Of a stretch of 36,320 nucleotides of DNA, positions 6,972 to 16,242 are shown in pieces (positions within the stretch are counted from its first letter, which is position 1; every line of letters starts with the position of its first letter). Both the position numbers and the translations under genes were made by a program. The stretch lies in assembly GCA_036493895.1 (NCBI GenBank), contig DASXOZ010000022.1, forward strand, positions 115,001-151,320, written 5' to 3'. A model generated the notes under the pieces. That model was not told where the DNA came from, made no database searches, and was given only the letters and a program-made list of their open reading frames with translations. This stretch comes from Candidatus Binatia bacterium (GTDB lineage Bacteria; Desulfobacterota; Binatia; UBA1149; CAITLU01).

Positions 6972-8057
6972 ATGGCAGCAAATCGAAACAGGGACGGCGA
7001 GAAGGGCGCATTCAGCATCCTGTTGGCGCTCAGTCTCGTCGTGATCATCGGGGCGGCGGCTCTCGCGATCGACCTCGGCTACATGCTGGTCGTCAGGTCG
7101 GAGCTGCAGAACGTCGCCGACACCGGTGCGATGGCGGCAGACCGCAAGCTCGCGCAGCTGTACGAGACCAACAACGCCTCTTCCGGCTGGGGCACGTACG
7201 TACTCTCGTCGGGCGACAGGTCGACGATCGAGAGCGCAGTCAACTCGCTGACCCAGGCCAACAAGGCCGGCGGCAAGGCGATCTCGGTCATCTCGAGCGA
7301 CTTCACCTACGGCAAGTACAACACCACCAGCCACGACATCGTTGCGACGAGCCCGGCCTACACCGGCGTGCTCGGCATCAAGGTCGAGGCGCGCCGCGAC
7401 GCTTCGGCCAATGGAGTGCTCTCGACCCTGCTCGCGCGCGTGCTCGGGATTCAGTCGATGTCGGTGCATGCGACCTCCGGCGCGTCGCTGTCGGCGCTGG
7501 GGTCCGTGCCGGCGGGTACCGGACTCGGGATTCCAGTCGGCATTGACCAGGACTGGTTCGCCGCGCACCCGGGCGCGTGCGGGCACCGCGACAAGAGCGG
7601 CCACGGGATCCGCCTGTACCCCGCCACGACGGCGAGTTGTGCAGGCTGGCACACGTTCACCGACAGTCCGGCCAGCGCCGCGCGCCTGGGGAAGATCATC
7701 GATGGACTGAAGGACGGGTCGTACACGACCCCTGCCACAACGGCCAACAGCACGTATTACCAGTTTACCAATGGCACGATCGACACCGACTTCAACAACC
7801 TGAACAACCTGTTTCAGCAGAAGAAAGGGACCGATGGCACCTGGACGACGCTGATCCCGGTGTACAAGTCCAACTCCTGCAATCCCCCGAATGGACAGCA
7901 ATTGATCGTTGGCTTCGCAACCATTTGGATCTACGACGTTGGTTCGAGCCCCAACAAGCACATGGACGTCACCGTGGACTGTAACGTGGTCGACTACGGT
8001 ACTGGCGGCGGCAACGACTACGGCACGCTCATGGGACTCCCGGGAATGGTCGAGTAG
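6972..8057 (+). CDS. tadG: TadG-like pilus assembly protein (361 aa)
   Basis: The N-terminal TadE/TadG-type segment (GAFSILLALSLVVIIGAAALAIDLGYMLVVRSELQNVADTGA in the sequence) gives one transmembrane helix followed by the typical RxELQNxADxxA motif. The rest is a periplasmic domain with scattered cysteines. No von Willebrand A motif is obvious, unlike longer TadG proteins. TadG-type proteins are linked to pilus anchoring. ATG 6972 follows GGAGCGG. It is separated from tadE by a 138-nt spacer without a convincing promoter. Confidence 0.88.
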   Translation: MAANRNRDGEKGAFSILLALSLVVIIGAAALAIDLGYMLVVRSELQNVADTGAMAADRKLAQLYETNNASSGWGTYVLSSGDRSTIESAVNSLTQANKAGGKAISVISSDFTYGKYNTTSHDIVATSPAYTGVLGIKVEARRDASANGVLSTLLARVLGIQSMSVHATSGASLSALGSVPAGTGLGIPVGIDQDWFAAHPGACGHRDKSGHGIRLYPATTASCAGWHTFTDSPASAARLGKIIDGLKDGSYTTPATTANSTYYQFTNGTIDTDFNNLNNLFQQKKGTDGTWTTLIPVYKSNSCNPPNGQQLIVGFATIWIYDVGSSPNKHMDVTVDCNVVDYGTGGGNDYGTLMGLPGMVE

Positions 8058-8087
8058 AGGATCGTTCCGGGCCGGAAGGCAGAGAGA

Positions 8088-9287
8088 ATGACGGGCAGAA
8101 CTGGGGTACGACTCGAGATCTACAACGACGGCGTAAGGCATGCGTTGGAGCAATATGTCGCGGCACTGTCCGATTTCGTGCTGCGGCGTGACGAGGATAC
8201 CGGACTTCCCCAGTTGCTCGTGCTCGAGCTGGATGCGACGGATCCGGACGAAACGTTCGCCCGGATCCGCGCGGTCCAGCAGTCCTCGCCAAGCATCGAA
8301 ATCTTCATCACGTCCGCTCGCATGGACCCCCAGCTCCTGCTGGAGGTCCTGCGCGCCGGCGTAAAAGAGTTCCTCACCCAGCCGCTGCGACCCGACGAGG
8401 TGCAGCAGGCTTTCCAGCGTTTCCGCGAGCGCCACGCCGAAGTCGGCTCGGTCGATGCACGGCGCAACGGCAAGATCGTCTCGGTGGTCGGCGGCAAGGC
8501 CGGAGTCGGCGCAACCACGCTGGTCGCCAGTCTTGCGGCGGGCCTGAAGATCAACGGCGCTGCCGTTGGCGTCCTCGATCTCAACCTGCGCGGCGGCGAC
8601 GTTCCCGCGTTCTTCGATCTCAACCCGATCCGCAGCCTTCGCGACGTCGACCTCGACCTTTCGCGCCTCGACTACGCCTTCCTCGGCGAGATGCTGACCA
8701 AGCACAGCTCGGGCCTCGACGTCCTGCCACTCGGCGATTCGGAGCTGTCCGGCACCAGCATCTCGTCGGAGTGCGTGGATCGCACGCTGCGGATCATGCG
8801 CACGATGTTCGACTTCGTCGTCGTCGACTGCGGGCACAACATCGACATGGCCTCCTACGCTGCGCTCAGCCTGTCGCAGTACGTGCTGCTGGTGGCAACG
8901 CTGACGGTTCCGGTGGTCCGCCGCAGCAAGCGGCTCCTCGACGCGCTGCGCGGCGAGGAAGGCTCCGGCCTCGACCCCTCGGTGATCAACCTCGTGGTCA
9001 ATCGCTACAACGACCGCGACGAGCTGATCCTGACCGAGGCGCGCAAGGTGCTCGGGCTCAAGGCCCAGTGGCTTTTGCCCCACGACCACGAGGCCGCCGG
9101 GGACGCCCTGAACGGTGGCCAGCCGGTCATCGCCCACGCTCCGAGGTCGCCTCTTTCCAAGGCTATCCAGAAAATCGCGGTCGAGTTGCATGCGCCGTCC
9201 ACGGGAAGCCAGAAGTCTTCGTTCCTTTCTGGTATGTTCCGTTCGGTCAGCGACAGGATCACCAAGCCGACCCCGTCGGTGGCCTGA
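8088..9287 (+). CDS. cpaE: Pilus localisation ATPase CpaE/TadZ (399 aa)
   Basis: MinD/ParA-superfamily protein that positions the Tad machinery, often at the pole. An atypical receiver-like domain (about residues 1-120, with MDPQLLLEVLRAGVKEFLTQPL) precedes the ATPase domain. The deviant Walker A is GGKAGVGATT (135-144): the usual second Lys is Ala142, as in many CpaE/TadZ proteins, while Lys137 keeps the signature position. The Walker B-like strand is FDFVVVDCG. It lies 30 nt after tadG and 35 nt before cpaF. Confidence 0.93.
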   Translation: MTGRTGVRLEIYNDGVRHALEQYVAALSDFVLRRDEDTGLPQLLVLELDATDPDETFARIRAVQQSSPSIEIFITSARMDPQLLLEVLRAGVKEFLTQPLRPDEVQQAFQRFRERHAEVGSVDARRNGKIVSVVGGKAGVGATTLVASLAAGLKINGAAVGVLDLNLRGGDVPAFFDLNPIRSLRDVDLDLSRLDYAFLGEMLTKHSSGLDVLPLGDSELSGTSISSECVDRTLRIMRTMFDFVVVDCGHNIDMASYAALSLSQYVLLVATLTVPVVRRSKRLLDALRGEEGSGLDPSVINLVVNRYNDRDELILTEARKVLGLKAQWLLPHDHEAAGDALNGGQPVIAHAPRSPLSKAIQKIAVELHAPSTGSQKSSFLSGMFRSVSDRITKPTPSVA

Positions 9288-9322
9288 GGTCCTGAGATGT
9301 CGCGAGAGGGGAGGTAACGACG

Positions 9323-10654
9323 ATGGGAATGCCTGCGGCCCAGGGGAAACCGCAACCACCCAGCCAGACCCCGTCCCTTGCCGGCTACCATGAGCTGAAG
9401 GGACGCGTCCACGAGCGCGTCATCGAGGTGCTCGACCTTTCGGCCGCCGCTGCGCTCGACGAGGAGTCGCTCAAGCGCGAGCTTGGCCGCCTGATCCAGC
9501 GGATCCTGACCGAAGAGCAGGTCCCGCTGAACATGCGGGAGAAAGAGCAGCTCGTCATCGACATCCAGAACGAGGTGCTCGGTTACGGCCCGCTCGAGCC
9601 GTTGCTGAACGACGCGTCGATCTCCGACATCCTCGTCAACAACTACCAGAACGTCTACGTCGAGCGTCAGGGCAAGCTGCACCGCGCCGACTGCCGCTTC
9701 CGCGACGACGTCCACCTGCGCAAGATCATCGACCGCATCGTCAGCGGCGTCGGTCGCCGCATCGACGAATCGATGCCGATGGTGGACGCACGCCTGCCCG
9801 ACGGATCCCGCGTCAACGCGATCATCCCTCCGCTGTCGCTCGACGGACCCGCCGTCTCGATCCGCAAATTCAGCCGCGATCCGCTGATGCTCGGCGATCT
9901 CATCAACAAGAAGTCGCTGACGCCCGAGATTGGCGAGGTGCTGCAGCGCATCGTGCGTGCGCGCCTGAACGTGATCATCGCCGGCGGTACCGGCACCGGC
10001 AAGACGACGATCCTCAACATCCTGTCGGGGTTCATCCCCGGCGACGAGCGCATCATCACGATCGAGGACTCGGCCGAGCTCCAGCTCCGCCAGGAGCACA
10101 TCGTGCGCCTGGAGACGCGCCCGCCCAACGTCGAAGGCAAGGGCGAGATCACCCAGCGCGAGCTGGTGAAGAACTGCCTGCGCATGCGTCCCGACCGCAT
10201 CATCCTCGGCGAAATTCGTTCCGGTGAAGCGCTGGACATGCTCCAGGCGATGAATACCGGCCACGACGGCTCGCTGACGACCGTCCACGCGAACACGCCC
10301 CGCGACGCGCTGACCCGTATCGAGACAATGGTCGCGATGGCCGGCCTCAACCTGCCGACCAAGGCGATGCGCCACTACATCGCGTCGGCCATCGACGTGC
10401 TGATCCAGATGACGCGACTTTCGGACGGCACGAGAAAGCTGACCAGCCTGTCGGAGATCACCGGCATGGAAGGCGACGTCGTGACTCTCAACGACATCTT
10501 CGCGTTCTCCCAGACCGGCATCGACGGGCAGGGAAGGGTGCGCGGGCGCTTTGCGGCCACCGGCATCCGGCCCAAGTTCGTGCAGCGTTTCGAGTCGCTC
10601 GGCCTGCACGTGCCCCAGGACCTGTTCAACCCGCACCGCGTCTACGAGATCTGA
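9323..10654 (+). CDS. cpaF: Tad secretion ATPase CpaF/TadA (443 aa)
   Basis: Hexameric VirB11/PulE-type ATPase that powers Flp pilus extension and probably retraction. An N-terminal helical region (about 20-90) precedes the NTD ([19 protein letters not shown] segment) and the RecA-like core. Walker A is GGTGTGKTT (221-229). The Asp box, [20 protein letters not shown] as Walker B, and the His box ([14 protein letters not shown]) are all present. GGGGAGG precedes ATG 9323. It is adjacent to its inner-membrane partners tadB and tadC. Confidence 0.97.
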   Translation: MGMPAAQGKPQPPSQTPSLAGYHELKGRVHERVIEVLDLSAAAALDEESLKRELGRLIQRILTEEQVPLNMREKEQLVIDIQNEVLGYGPLEPLLNDASISDILVNNYQNVYVERQGKLHRADCRFRDDVHLRKIIDRIVSGVGRRIDESMPMVDARLPDGSRVNAIIPPLSLDGPAVSIRKFSRDPLMLGDLINKKSLTPEIGEVLQRIVRARLNVIIAGGTGTGKTTILNILSGFIPGDERIITIEDSAELQLRQEHIVRLETRPPNVEGKGEITQRELVKNCLRMRPDRIILGEIRSGEALDMLQAMNTGHDGSLTTVHANTPRDALTRIETMVAMAGLNLPTKAMRHYIASAIDVLIQMTRLSDGTRKLTSLSEITGMEGDVVTLNDIFAFSQTGIDGQGRVRGRFAATGIRPKFVQRFESLGLHVPQDLFNPHRVYEI

Positions 10655-10664
10655 GGCCCGGCCG

Positions 10665-11630
10665 ATGCCGCTGCTCGTCGCCGCCGCGATCTTCGTCTCG
10701 ATCCTCCTGCTCGTGATGGGCCTGTACTACCTGTACGACCAGGCGGCCTACGGCGATCCTACCGCCGCCGGCCGCCGCATGCGCATGTCGATGGACGCCG
10801 AGGCCCGCGCCGCGGCGATCGACATCGTGCGGCGCGATGCGATGCAGCAGGACGAGTGGTACGTAGCGCTGATCAATCGCTTCGCGCCGCTCGGATCGAT
10901 CAAGCGCCTTTTGCGCCAGGCCGACAGCGACATGCCGGTCAGCGTCTTCCTGCTGATGACGACGGTGTGCGCGACCGCGGGTCTCGTCATCGCGTTCTAC
11001 CTCCGCCTCGCGCCGCTGTTCATCCTGGCGGGGGCCGCAGTCGGCGGCGCGCTCCCGTACCGGTTCCAGGCGCGCAAGCGCAGGAAGCGGCTCAAGGCCG
11101 TCGAGATTCAGCTTCCCGACGCGCTCGACCTGATCGCCCGCACGCTGATGGCAGGCCACGCGTTCATCATGGGCCTGAAGATGGTCAGCGAGCAGCTCGA
11201 AGACCCCATCCGCTCCGAGTTTCGCAAGGCATTCGACGAGATCAGCTTCGGCGTCGGGGTTGCCGAGGCCATGAAGGATCTTTCCGAGCGCGTCGACTTG
11301 ATCGACGTCAAGTTCTTCGTGACCTCGCTGCTCGTCCAGCTCGAGACCGGCGGCAACCTGGCCGAGATCATCCAGGGCATCGCGGGGCTGATCCGCGCGC
11401 GTTTCGAGCTGTATGGCAAGATCCAGACGCTCTCGGCCGAAGGCCGCATTTCGGCGCTGGTCATGTTCGTGCTGCCGTTCGGGCTCGGCGGAGCGCTGTT
11501 CCTGATCAACCCAAGCTACATGAGCCTGCTCGTGACCGATCCGGCAGGCCAGTCGATGCTCAAGGGCGGCTTTTTCATGATGCTGCTGGGCCTTTACGTG
11601 ACCAGGCGAATGATCCAGATCAAGGTCTGA
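10665..11630 (+). CDS. tadB: Tad inner-membrane platform protein TadB (321 aa)
   Basis: GspF-like platform protein that couples the CpaF ATPase to pilin assembly. It has an N-terminal transmembrane helix (about 3-22), a second hydrophobic pair (about 95-130), and the T2SF domain (about 150-280, with LPDALDLIARTLMAGHAFIMGL and ETGGNLAEIIQGIAGLIRAR). Transmembrane helices close the C-terminus. ATG 10665 lies 10 nt after the cpaF stop, suggesting translational coupling; upstream in-frame codons lie inside cpaF. Confidence 0.93.
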   Translation: MPLLVAAAIFVSILLLVMGLYYLYDQAAYGDPTAAGRRMRMSMDAEARAAAIDIVRRDAMQQDEWYVALINRFAPLGSIKRLLRQADSDMPVSVFLLMTTVCATAGLVIAFYLRLAPLFILAGAAVGGALPYRFQARKRRKRLKAVEIQLPDALDLIARTLMAGHAFIMGLKMVSEQLEDPIRSEFRKAFDEISFGVGVAEAMKDLSERVDLIDVKFFVTSLLVQLETGGNLAEIIQGIAGLIRARFELYGKIQTLSAEGRISALVMFVLPFGLGGALFLINPSYMSLLVTDPAGQSMLKGGFFMMLLGLYVTRRMIQIKV

Positions 11631-11640
11631 AGGCGGCACG

Positions 11641-12612
11641 ATGGAAGCGACAACCACGACTCCGATCCTGTACATCTCCGTGCTGGCCTTCATCTCGTGC
11701 TTCCTGGCCGTGCTCGGCATCGCCGGTGTCATGGACGTCGCACGCGGTCGCCGCGACCTGAGGGCCCGCGTCGTCGGTACCAACGACGGGGCCGCGCGTC
11801 CCGAGGACCAGACCGGCCTCGGCTACTTCCGTGAGCTGTTCATGAGCCTTCTGCGCCGCATCGGCGAGGCGAACCAGGACAAGAAGGAAACCGGTCAGGG
11901 CTCTCCGCTGATGCAGCGCCTGATGAGCGCGGGCTATCGCCGCGAGCAGGCCCCGCAGATCTTCACCGGCGTCAAGGTCCTGTTCGCGGTGGTGCTCCCG
12001 GTGGTCACGTTCATCCTGCCGATCCCCGCGCTGCAGGAGTCGTCGCTGGTCTCCAACCTGTTCGCGTACCTGGTGATGGCCGCGATCGGACTTTACGGGC
12101 CGGAGCTGTGGCTCTACCAGGTCAGCAGCGGCCGCAAGCTGCGCATCACCAACGGCTTTCCCGATGCGCTCGACCTGCTCGTCGTCTGCATCGAAGCGGG
12201 TCTCGGCCTCGACGCCGCGATCTTCCGCACGGGCGCGGAGCTTGCGATGGCGCACCCCGACCTCTGCGAGGAGCTGCACCTAGTCTCGCTCGAGCTTCGC
12301 GCCGGCCTGCCGCGCTCCCAGGCGCTGACCAATCTCGGCTGGAGAGCCGACATTGCCGAGGTCAAGAGCCTGGTCGCGCTGCTGATCCAGACCGACCGTT
12401 TCGGAACCAGCGTCGGACAGGCGCTGCGCGTTCACTCGGACGCGATGCGCACGCAGCGCACCCAGCGCGCCGAAGAGATGGCCGGCAAGCTTCCCGTCAA
12501 GCTCCTCTTCCCGCTGATGTTCTTCATCTTCCCGGCGATCTTCATCGTGATCCTGGGACCCGCGGTGATCCAGGGCATGCGCATCCTGCTGCCCACTCTC
12601 AGTGGAAAGTAA
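11641..12612 (+). CDS. tadC: Tad inner-membrane platform protein TadC (323 aa)
   Basis: Second GspF-like platform protein. It has an N-terminal transmembrane helix, central hydrophobic segments, and a T2SF domain (LPDALDLLVVCIEAGLGLDAAI type, about residues 177-300). The C-terminal helix is LLFPLMFFIFPAIFIVILG-like. It starts 10 nt after tadB, the same spacing as cpaF-tadB. It pairs with TadB as in all characterised Tad systems. Confidence 0.93.
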   Translation: MEATTTTPILYISVLAFISCFLAVLGIAGVMDVARGRRDLRARVVGTNDGAARPEDQTGLGYFRELFMSLLRRIGEANQDKKETGQGSPLMQRLMSAGYRREQAPQIFTGVKVLFAVVLPVVTFILPIPALQESSLVSNLFAYLVMAAIGLYGPELWLYQVSSGRKLRITNGFPDALDLLVVCIEAGLGLDAAIFRTGAELAMAHPDLCEELHLVSLELRAGLPRSQALTNLGWRADIAEVKSLVALLIQTDRFGTSVGQALRVHSDAMRTQRTQRAEEMAGKLPVKLLFPLMFFIFPAIFIVILGPAVIQGMRILLPTLSGK

Positions 12613-12649
12613 GACGGGCCCGCGCCCGTATTCGCCAAAGGCATGCAAC

Positions 12650-13639
12650 GTGAAACTCACTCGTAGAAGCGGGACCCTTCTGTCCACGGCGGTTCTGGCC
12701 GGAGCCGCGATGGTGGCCGGCTGCGCGGTTCCGAGAATGCTCCAGGAGCCTTTCGAGAAGGGGGTCTACAGGGACATCCTCGAGCGCCAGGAGCAGAACA
12801 TCCCGATCGACGACGACAAGCTGAAGAAGCTTCCGGCGCTGACCGGCGCCGACTACGAGAGGCTCGGAGATACCTATCTTTCGAGAGGCCAGCTGGGAAT
12901 GGCGCGCGCAAAATACCAGAAAGCGCTCGAGCTGGAGCCCTCCGAGTGGAGGCTGCAGTACAAGGTCGGGACGATCTACCTGCGCGAGAACAATCCGAGC
13001 GAGGCGCTTCCGTACTTCCGTGAGATGATCAAGCACGACCCGAGCAGCGCCTACGGCTACGAAGGCGAGGGGCGCGCGCTGCTCGCGATGAAGGACCACG
13101 AGGCCGCCGAGAAGTCTCTGGAAAAGGCCGTCCACCTCGACTCTTCCAGCTGGAAGGCGCAGCTCGCGCTCGGGATGCTTTACGACGACCTCGGGCGTAT
13201 CGACGAAGCAATCGCCGCGTACGAAGCCGCGCTGCGCATCCGGCCCGGCGAGGCCTCGATCCTGAACGACCTCGGCGTCGCCTACTACCTGCGCAAGGAC
13301 TACGCGAAGTCGATCGAGACGCTCGAGAAGGCGCTGCGCACGGCCAGGCCCGAAGACCGCAAGCGGGTCTACAACAACCTCGGCCGCGCCTATGCGCGCA
13401 CGGGTGCGTATCCTCGCGCCGTCGATGCGTTCCGGCGCGGCACCGATCTGCCGACAGCGTACAACAACGTCGGCGTCGTGCTGCTCGAGCAGGACAAACC
13501 GGCCGAGGCTGCCGGCTGCTTCGAAAAGGCCATCGCGAGCGCCGGATCGTACTACGCTGCTGCGCACGACAACCTGGCGGCGGCCGAGGATCGTGCCCGC
13601 GGCGCCAAAGGCGGCGGCGGACAGATCGCCTGCCCATAG
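12650..13639 (+). CDS. tadD: TadD-like TPR lipoprotein (329 aa)
   Basis: Signal peptide with basic n-region (KLTRR) and lipobox MVAGC, then about six to seven tetratricopeptide repeats over residues 55-310 (for example YERLGDTYLSRGQLGMARAK and LNDLGVAYYLRKDYAKSIET). TadD lipoproteins are needed for Flp pilus assembly, probably as secretin-side scaffolds. GTG 12650 is chosen because it puts the basic residues at the start of the signal peptide. An upstream in-frame GTG at 12602 overlaps tadC and would add 16 residues. It is the last gene of the operon; no strong terminator was seen after it. Confidence 0.88.
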   Translation: MKLTRRSGTLLSTAVLAGAAMVAGCAVPRMLQEPFEKGVYRDILERQEQNIPIDDDKLKKLPALTGADYERLGDTYLSRGQLGMARAKYQKALELEPSEWRLQYKVGTIYLRENNPSEALPYFREMIKHDPSSAYGYEGEGRALLAMKDHEAAEKSLEKAVHLDSSSWKAQLALGMLYDDLGRIDEAIAAYEAALRIRPGEASILNDLGVAYYLRKDYAKSIETLEKALRTARPEDRKRVYNNLGRAYARTGAYPRAVDAFRRGTDLPTAYNNVGVVLLEQDKPAEAAGCFEKAIASAGSYYAAAHDNLAAAEDRARGAKGGGGQIACP

Positions 13640-13795
13640 GGGCCGGAACCGGCGCGTGCAGGCCTGCGTCAGCCTTGCGGCTGAGTGAGCCCGTGGCACC
13701 CGCGCGCGGCAGCTGACCCCGCGCGGCGCACCGTCCGTTGTCGCGTTGCACGTACCTGCGTGCTAGCAGCTTGCCGAGCCCCTCCCGGAGAACCA

Positions 13796-14788
13796 ATGAT
13801 GCGTGCTGTCGTCTGCAAGGAGTTCGGTCCGCCCGAGTCGCTGGGCGTCGAGCAAGTGCCCTCGCCCGTGATGTCGGATTCGCAGGTGCGCGTGCGCATC
13901 GAAGCGTGCGGCGTCAATTTCCCCGATACGCTGATCATCGAGAACAAATACCAGTTCAAGCCTTCGCTGCCGTTCTCGCCCGGAGGCGAAGTCGCCGGCG
14001 TGCTGAGCGAAGTCGGTGCGGCCGTCGAGGGATGGAACGTCGGTGACCGCGTGATCGCGATGTGCGGGTGGGGCGGTTTCGTCGAGGAGATGGTCGTCGA
14101 TCCCGCACGGCTGATGCGCATGCCCGAAGGCATGGACAGTGTCACCGCTGCAGGCTTCACGATGACCTACGGCACCTCGCACTACGCGCTCAAGGACCGC
14201 GCCAACCTGCAGCGCGGTGAGACCCTCCTCGTGCTCGGCGCCGCCGGCGGCGTCGGGCTTTCCGCCGTCGAGATTGGAAAGGCGATGGGCGCGCGGGTCA
14301 TCGCCGCTGCCAGCAGCGCCGACAAGCTCGAGGTGTGCCGCCGCTACGGCGCCGACGCCGTCATCGACTATTCGCGCGAGAGCCTGAAGGACAAGGTCAA
14401 GGAACTGACGGGCGGCAACGGTGCCGACGTCATCTACGACCCGGTAGGCGGCGACTATTTCGATGCCGCGTTCCGGACGATCGCGTGGGAAGGGCGCTAC
14501 CTCATCATCGGGTTTGCCGCCGGTCGCATTCCGACGCTCGCGATGAACCTCGTGCTGCTCAAGGGCTGCCAGGTCGTCGGCGTGTTCTGGGGGTCGTTCA
14601 CGGCGCGAGACCCGCAGGCGAACCAGAGGAACCTGGCCGAGCTGGCCCGCTGGTGCGCCGACGGAACGCTGAAGCCGCTGGTCAGCGCGACCTATCCTCT
14701 CGAAGAAGCTTCGACGGCTCTGCGCTCGATGCTCGATCGCAAGGCGGTCGGCAAGATCGTCCTCGTCACGGGGCACCCGGCGGCATGA
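13796..14788 (+). CDS. Zinc-independent MDR-family quinone oxidoreductase-like protein (330 aa)
   Basis: Medium-chain dehydrogenase/reductase of the NADPH:quinone oxidoreductase type. It has a GroES-like N-terminal domain (about 1-120, with ACGVNFPDTLIIENKY and PFSPGGEVAGVL) and a Rossmann domain with the nucleotide motif LGAAGGVG (about 146-155). Structural and catalytic zinc cysteines are absent, consistent with QOR rather than alcohol dehydrogenase. The substrate cannot be told from sequence. The start ATG 13796 follows CCCGGAG; a second ATG is adjacent. The stop overlaps the next start as ATGA, suggesting co-translation with the carboxypeptidase. The 156-nt gap after tadD implies a separate transcript. 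Confidence 0.9.
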   Translation: MMRAVVCKEFGPPESLGVEQVPSPVMSDSQVRVRIEACGVNFPDTLIIENKYQFKPSLPFSPGGEVAGVLSEVGAAVEGWNVGDRVIAMCGWGGFVEEMVVDPARLMRMPEGMDSVTAAGFTMTYGTSHYALKDRANLQRGETLLVLGAAGGVGLSAVEIGKAMGARVIAAASSADKLEVCRRYGADAVIDYSRESLKDKVKELTGGNGADVIYDPVGGDYFDAAFRTIAWEGRYLIIGFAAGRIPTLAMNLVLLKGCQVVGVFWGSFTARDPQANQRNLAELARWCADGTLKPLVSATYPLEEASTALRSMLDRKAVGKIVLVTGHPAA

Positions 14789-16086
14789 CACGGGCCGGCG
14801 AAGGCACGCTGTCGGGTCTTGCCCGCACCGCGGCGACCAAGGCGCTGCGAATCGTCGTGCTTGCGGCTGTCGTCGCGTGGGTGCCTGCATGCTCGGCGAT
14901 GAGCGCCGACTACGTGATGCCGCTCGTATGGCACGTCGAGTCGGACGACGGCCGCGTCATCGACTCGAGCCATCCCGACCAGGCCATCAATCCCGCGTCG
15001 GTGACCAAGCTGGCAACCTCGCTGCGCGCGCTCGAGACGCTCGGCGCCGAACACCGGTTCACGACGACGTTCGCCGTCGCGCCGGTGGGCGGCAGCGGCA
15101 AGGGCGCGGTCTCGCTCGTCGTCGACGGCGGCGCCGATCCCGACTTCCACTTCGAGAATGCGATCCTGGTGGCCAAGGCGCTCGGTGAAGCCGGGCTGGA
15201 AAGAGTGCATGGGGATCTGTTCGTCGGCGCGACGTTCTGGATCGGCTGGGAACGCGGAACCGTCGGACGTGAGCCCGATGCGGCAAAGCGGCGCCTCGAC
15301 ATGGGGCAGAGGCTCGAAGCGGCGTGGAACCCCGCCCGCTGGAGCGCCGAGGACCGCGAGGCCTGGAACCAGATCGCGAGCCGGCGCCACTGGGAATCCG
15401 CCCGGCCGCCGTCGGTCGTGATCGACGGGCGCGTGCGCATCGACGACCCGCCACCGTGGCACCCGGTCGTCGTGCATCGCTCGGAGCCGCTGCTGGTTGC
15501 GCTGCGACGCTTCAACGTCTTCTCGAATAATGACATCGAAAGGCTCGATTCGTCGATCGGACCGGCCTCCGGCCTCAAGGACTTCCTCGTCCAGGCCGTC
15601 GGCCCCGAGGCCTCGGTGACCAGCTTCGAGACCTCCTCGGGCCTCAACCGCAACCGCATCACCCCGCGGCTCGTCGTCAAGCTGCTGCGATCGCTGCGTT
15701 CGTGGCTGGCGGTCCACGGCAAGAGCCCGTCGGACGTCATGCCGGTGCTCGGCTGCGGCACGAGCACATTGTCGGAGCTGTTCCCGAAGCTCGTCGCGAG
15801 CGGGGAGGCGGCCGGCCTCGTCGGCAAGACCGGCACCTTGAACCTCGAGGACGGCGGTGTCTCGGCGCTTGCCGGGTTCTTCGCGGGCGGACCCGGCCTC
15901 GTCTTCTTCGTCGCGGCGCCCGGATCGGGCGCAGAGTTGCCGCGCGCGCGCATCGTCGAGGAAGAGTGGGTGCACCGCGTGTTGCTGAAGCAGGGAGCCG
16001 CCGGGCCGCTCGTGTGCCCGGCGCCGGTGCCGACCTCCGACGAGCTCGCGCAGGTGGAGCGCGTCGCCGACGAAACCTCGCATTAA
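14785..16086 (+). CDS. D-alanyl-D-alanine carboxypeptidase/endopeptidase, S13 (PBP4/DacB) family (433 aa)
   Basis: Periplasmic penicillin-binding protein that trims peptidoglycan peptides. All three catalytic motifs are present: SVTK (Ser72-Lys75), SNN (Ser247-Asn249) and KTG (348-350). An N-terminal hydrophobic segment (about 21-40) is a signal peptide; the sequence VPAC is a poor lipobox, so export rather than lipidation is likelier. It is shorter between the first two motifs than E. coli DacB. It overlaps the upstream oxidoreductase by 4 nt. Confidence 0.9.
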   Translation: MTRAGEGTLSGLARTAATKALRIVVLAAVVAWVPACSAMSADYVMPLVWHVESDDGRVIDSSHPDQAINPASVTKLATSLRALETLGAEHRFTTTFAVAPVGGSGKGAVSLVVDGGADPDFHFENAILVAKALGEAGLERVHGDLFVGATFWIGWERGTVGREPDAAKRRLDMGQRLEAAWNPARWSAEDREAWNQIASRRHWESARPPSVVIDGRVRIDDPPPWHPVVVHRSEPLLVALRRFNVFSNNDIERLDSSIGPASGLKDFLVQAVGPEASVTSFETSSGLNRNRITPRLVVKLLRSLRSWLAVHGKSPSDVMPVLGCGTSTLSELFPKLVASGEAAGLVGKTGTLNLEDGGVSALAGFFAGGPGLVFFVAAPGSGAELPRARIVEEEWVHRVLLKQGAAGPLVCPAPVPTSDELAQVERVADETSH

Positions 16087-16242
16087 GTCGATGACTTGCA
16101 CTGCGTGCAGGCGAGGTTGAGTTGCGGCCGGATTGCTGACACAGGAGCCTCTGCGGCAGGTCGATACGGCGGTCCCATCGGGCGCGCCTGCCGGCGCCGC
16201 AAGCGCCGCGACTGCCGATTCATCCCAGCGGAGGAGCCCTCG

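Noticed and set aside
6645..9359. A 904-codon open frame on the minus strand opposite tadG and cpaE
   Set aside because: It is a codon-bias shadow of real genes with motifs; its product is Arg/Asp/His-rich low complexity and has no recognisable domain or ribosome site.
13691..13710. TGGCACC-like element before the quinone oxidoreductase
   Set aside because: The spacing from GG to the next GC is 12, not 10, and no TTGC box is present.
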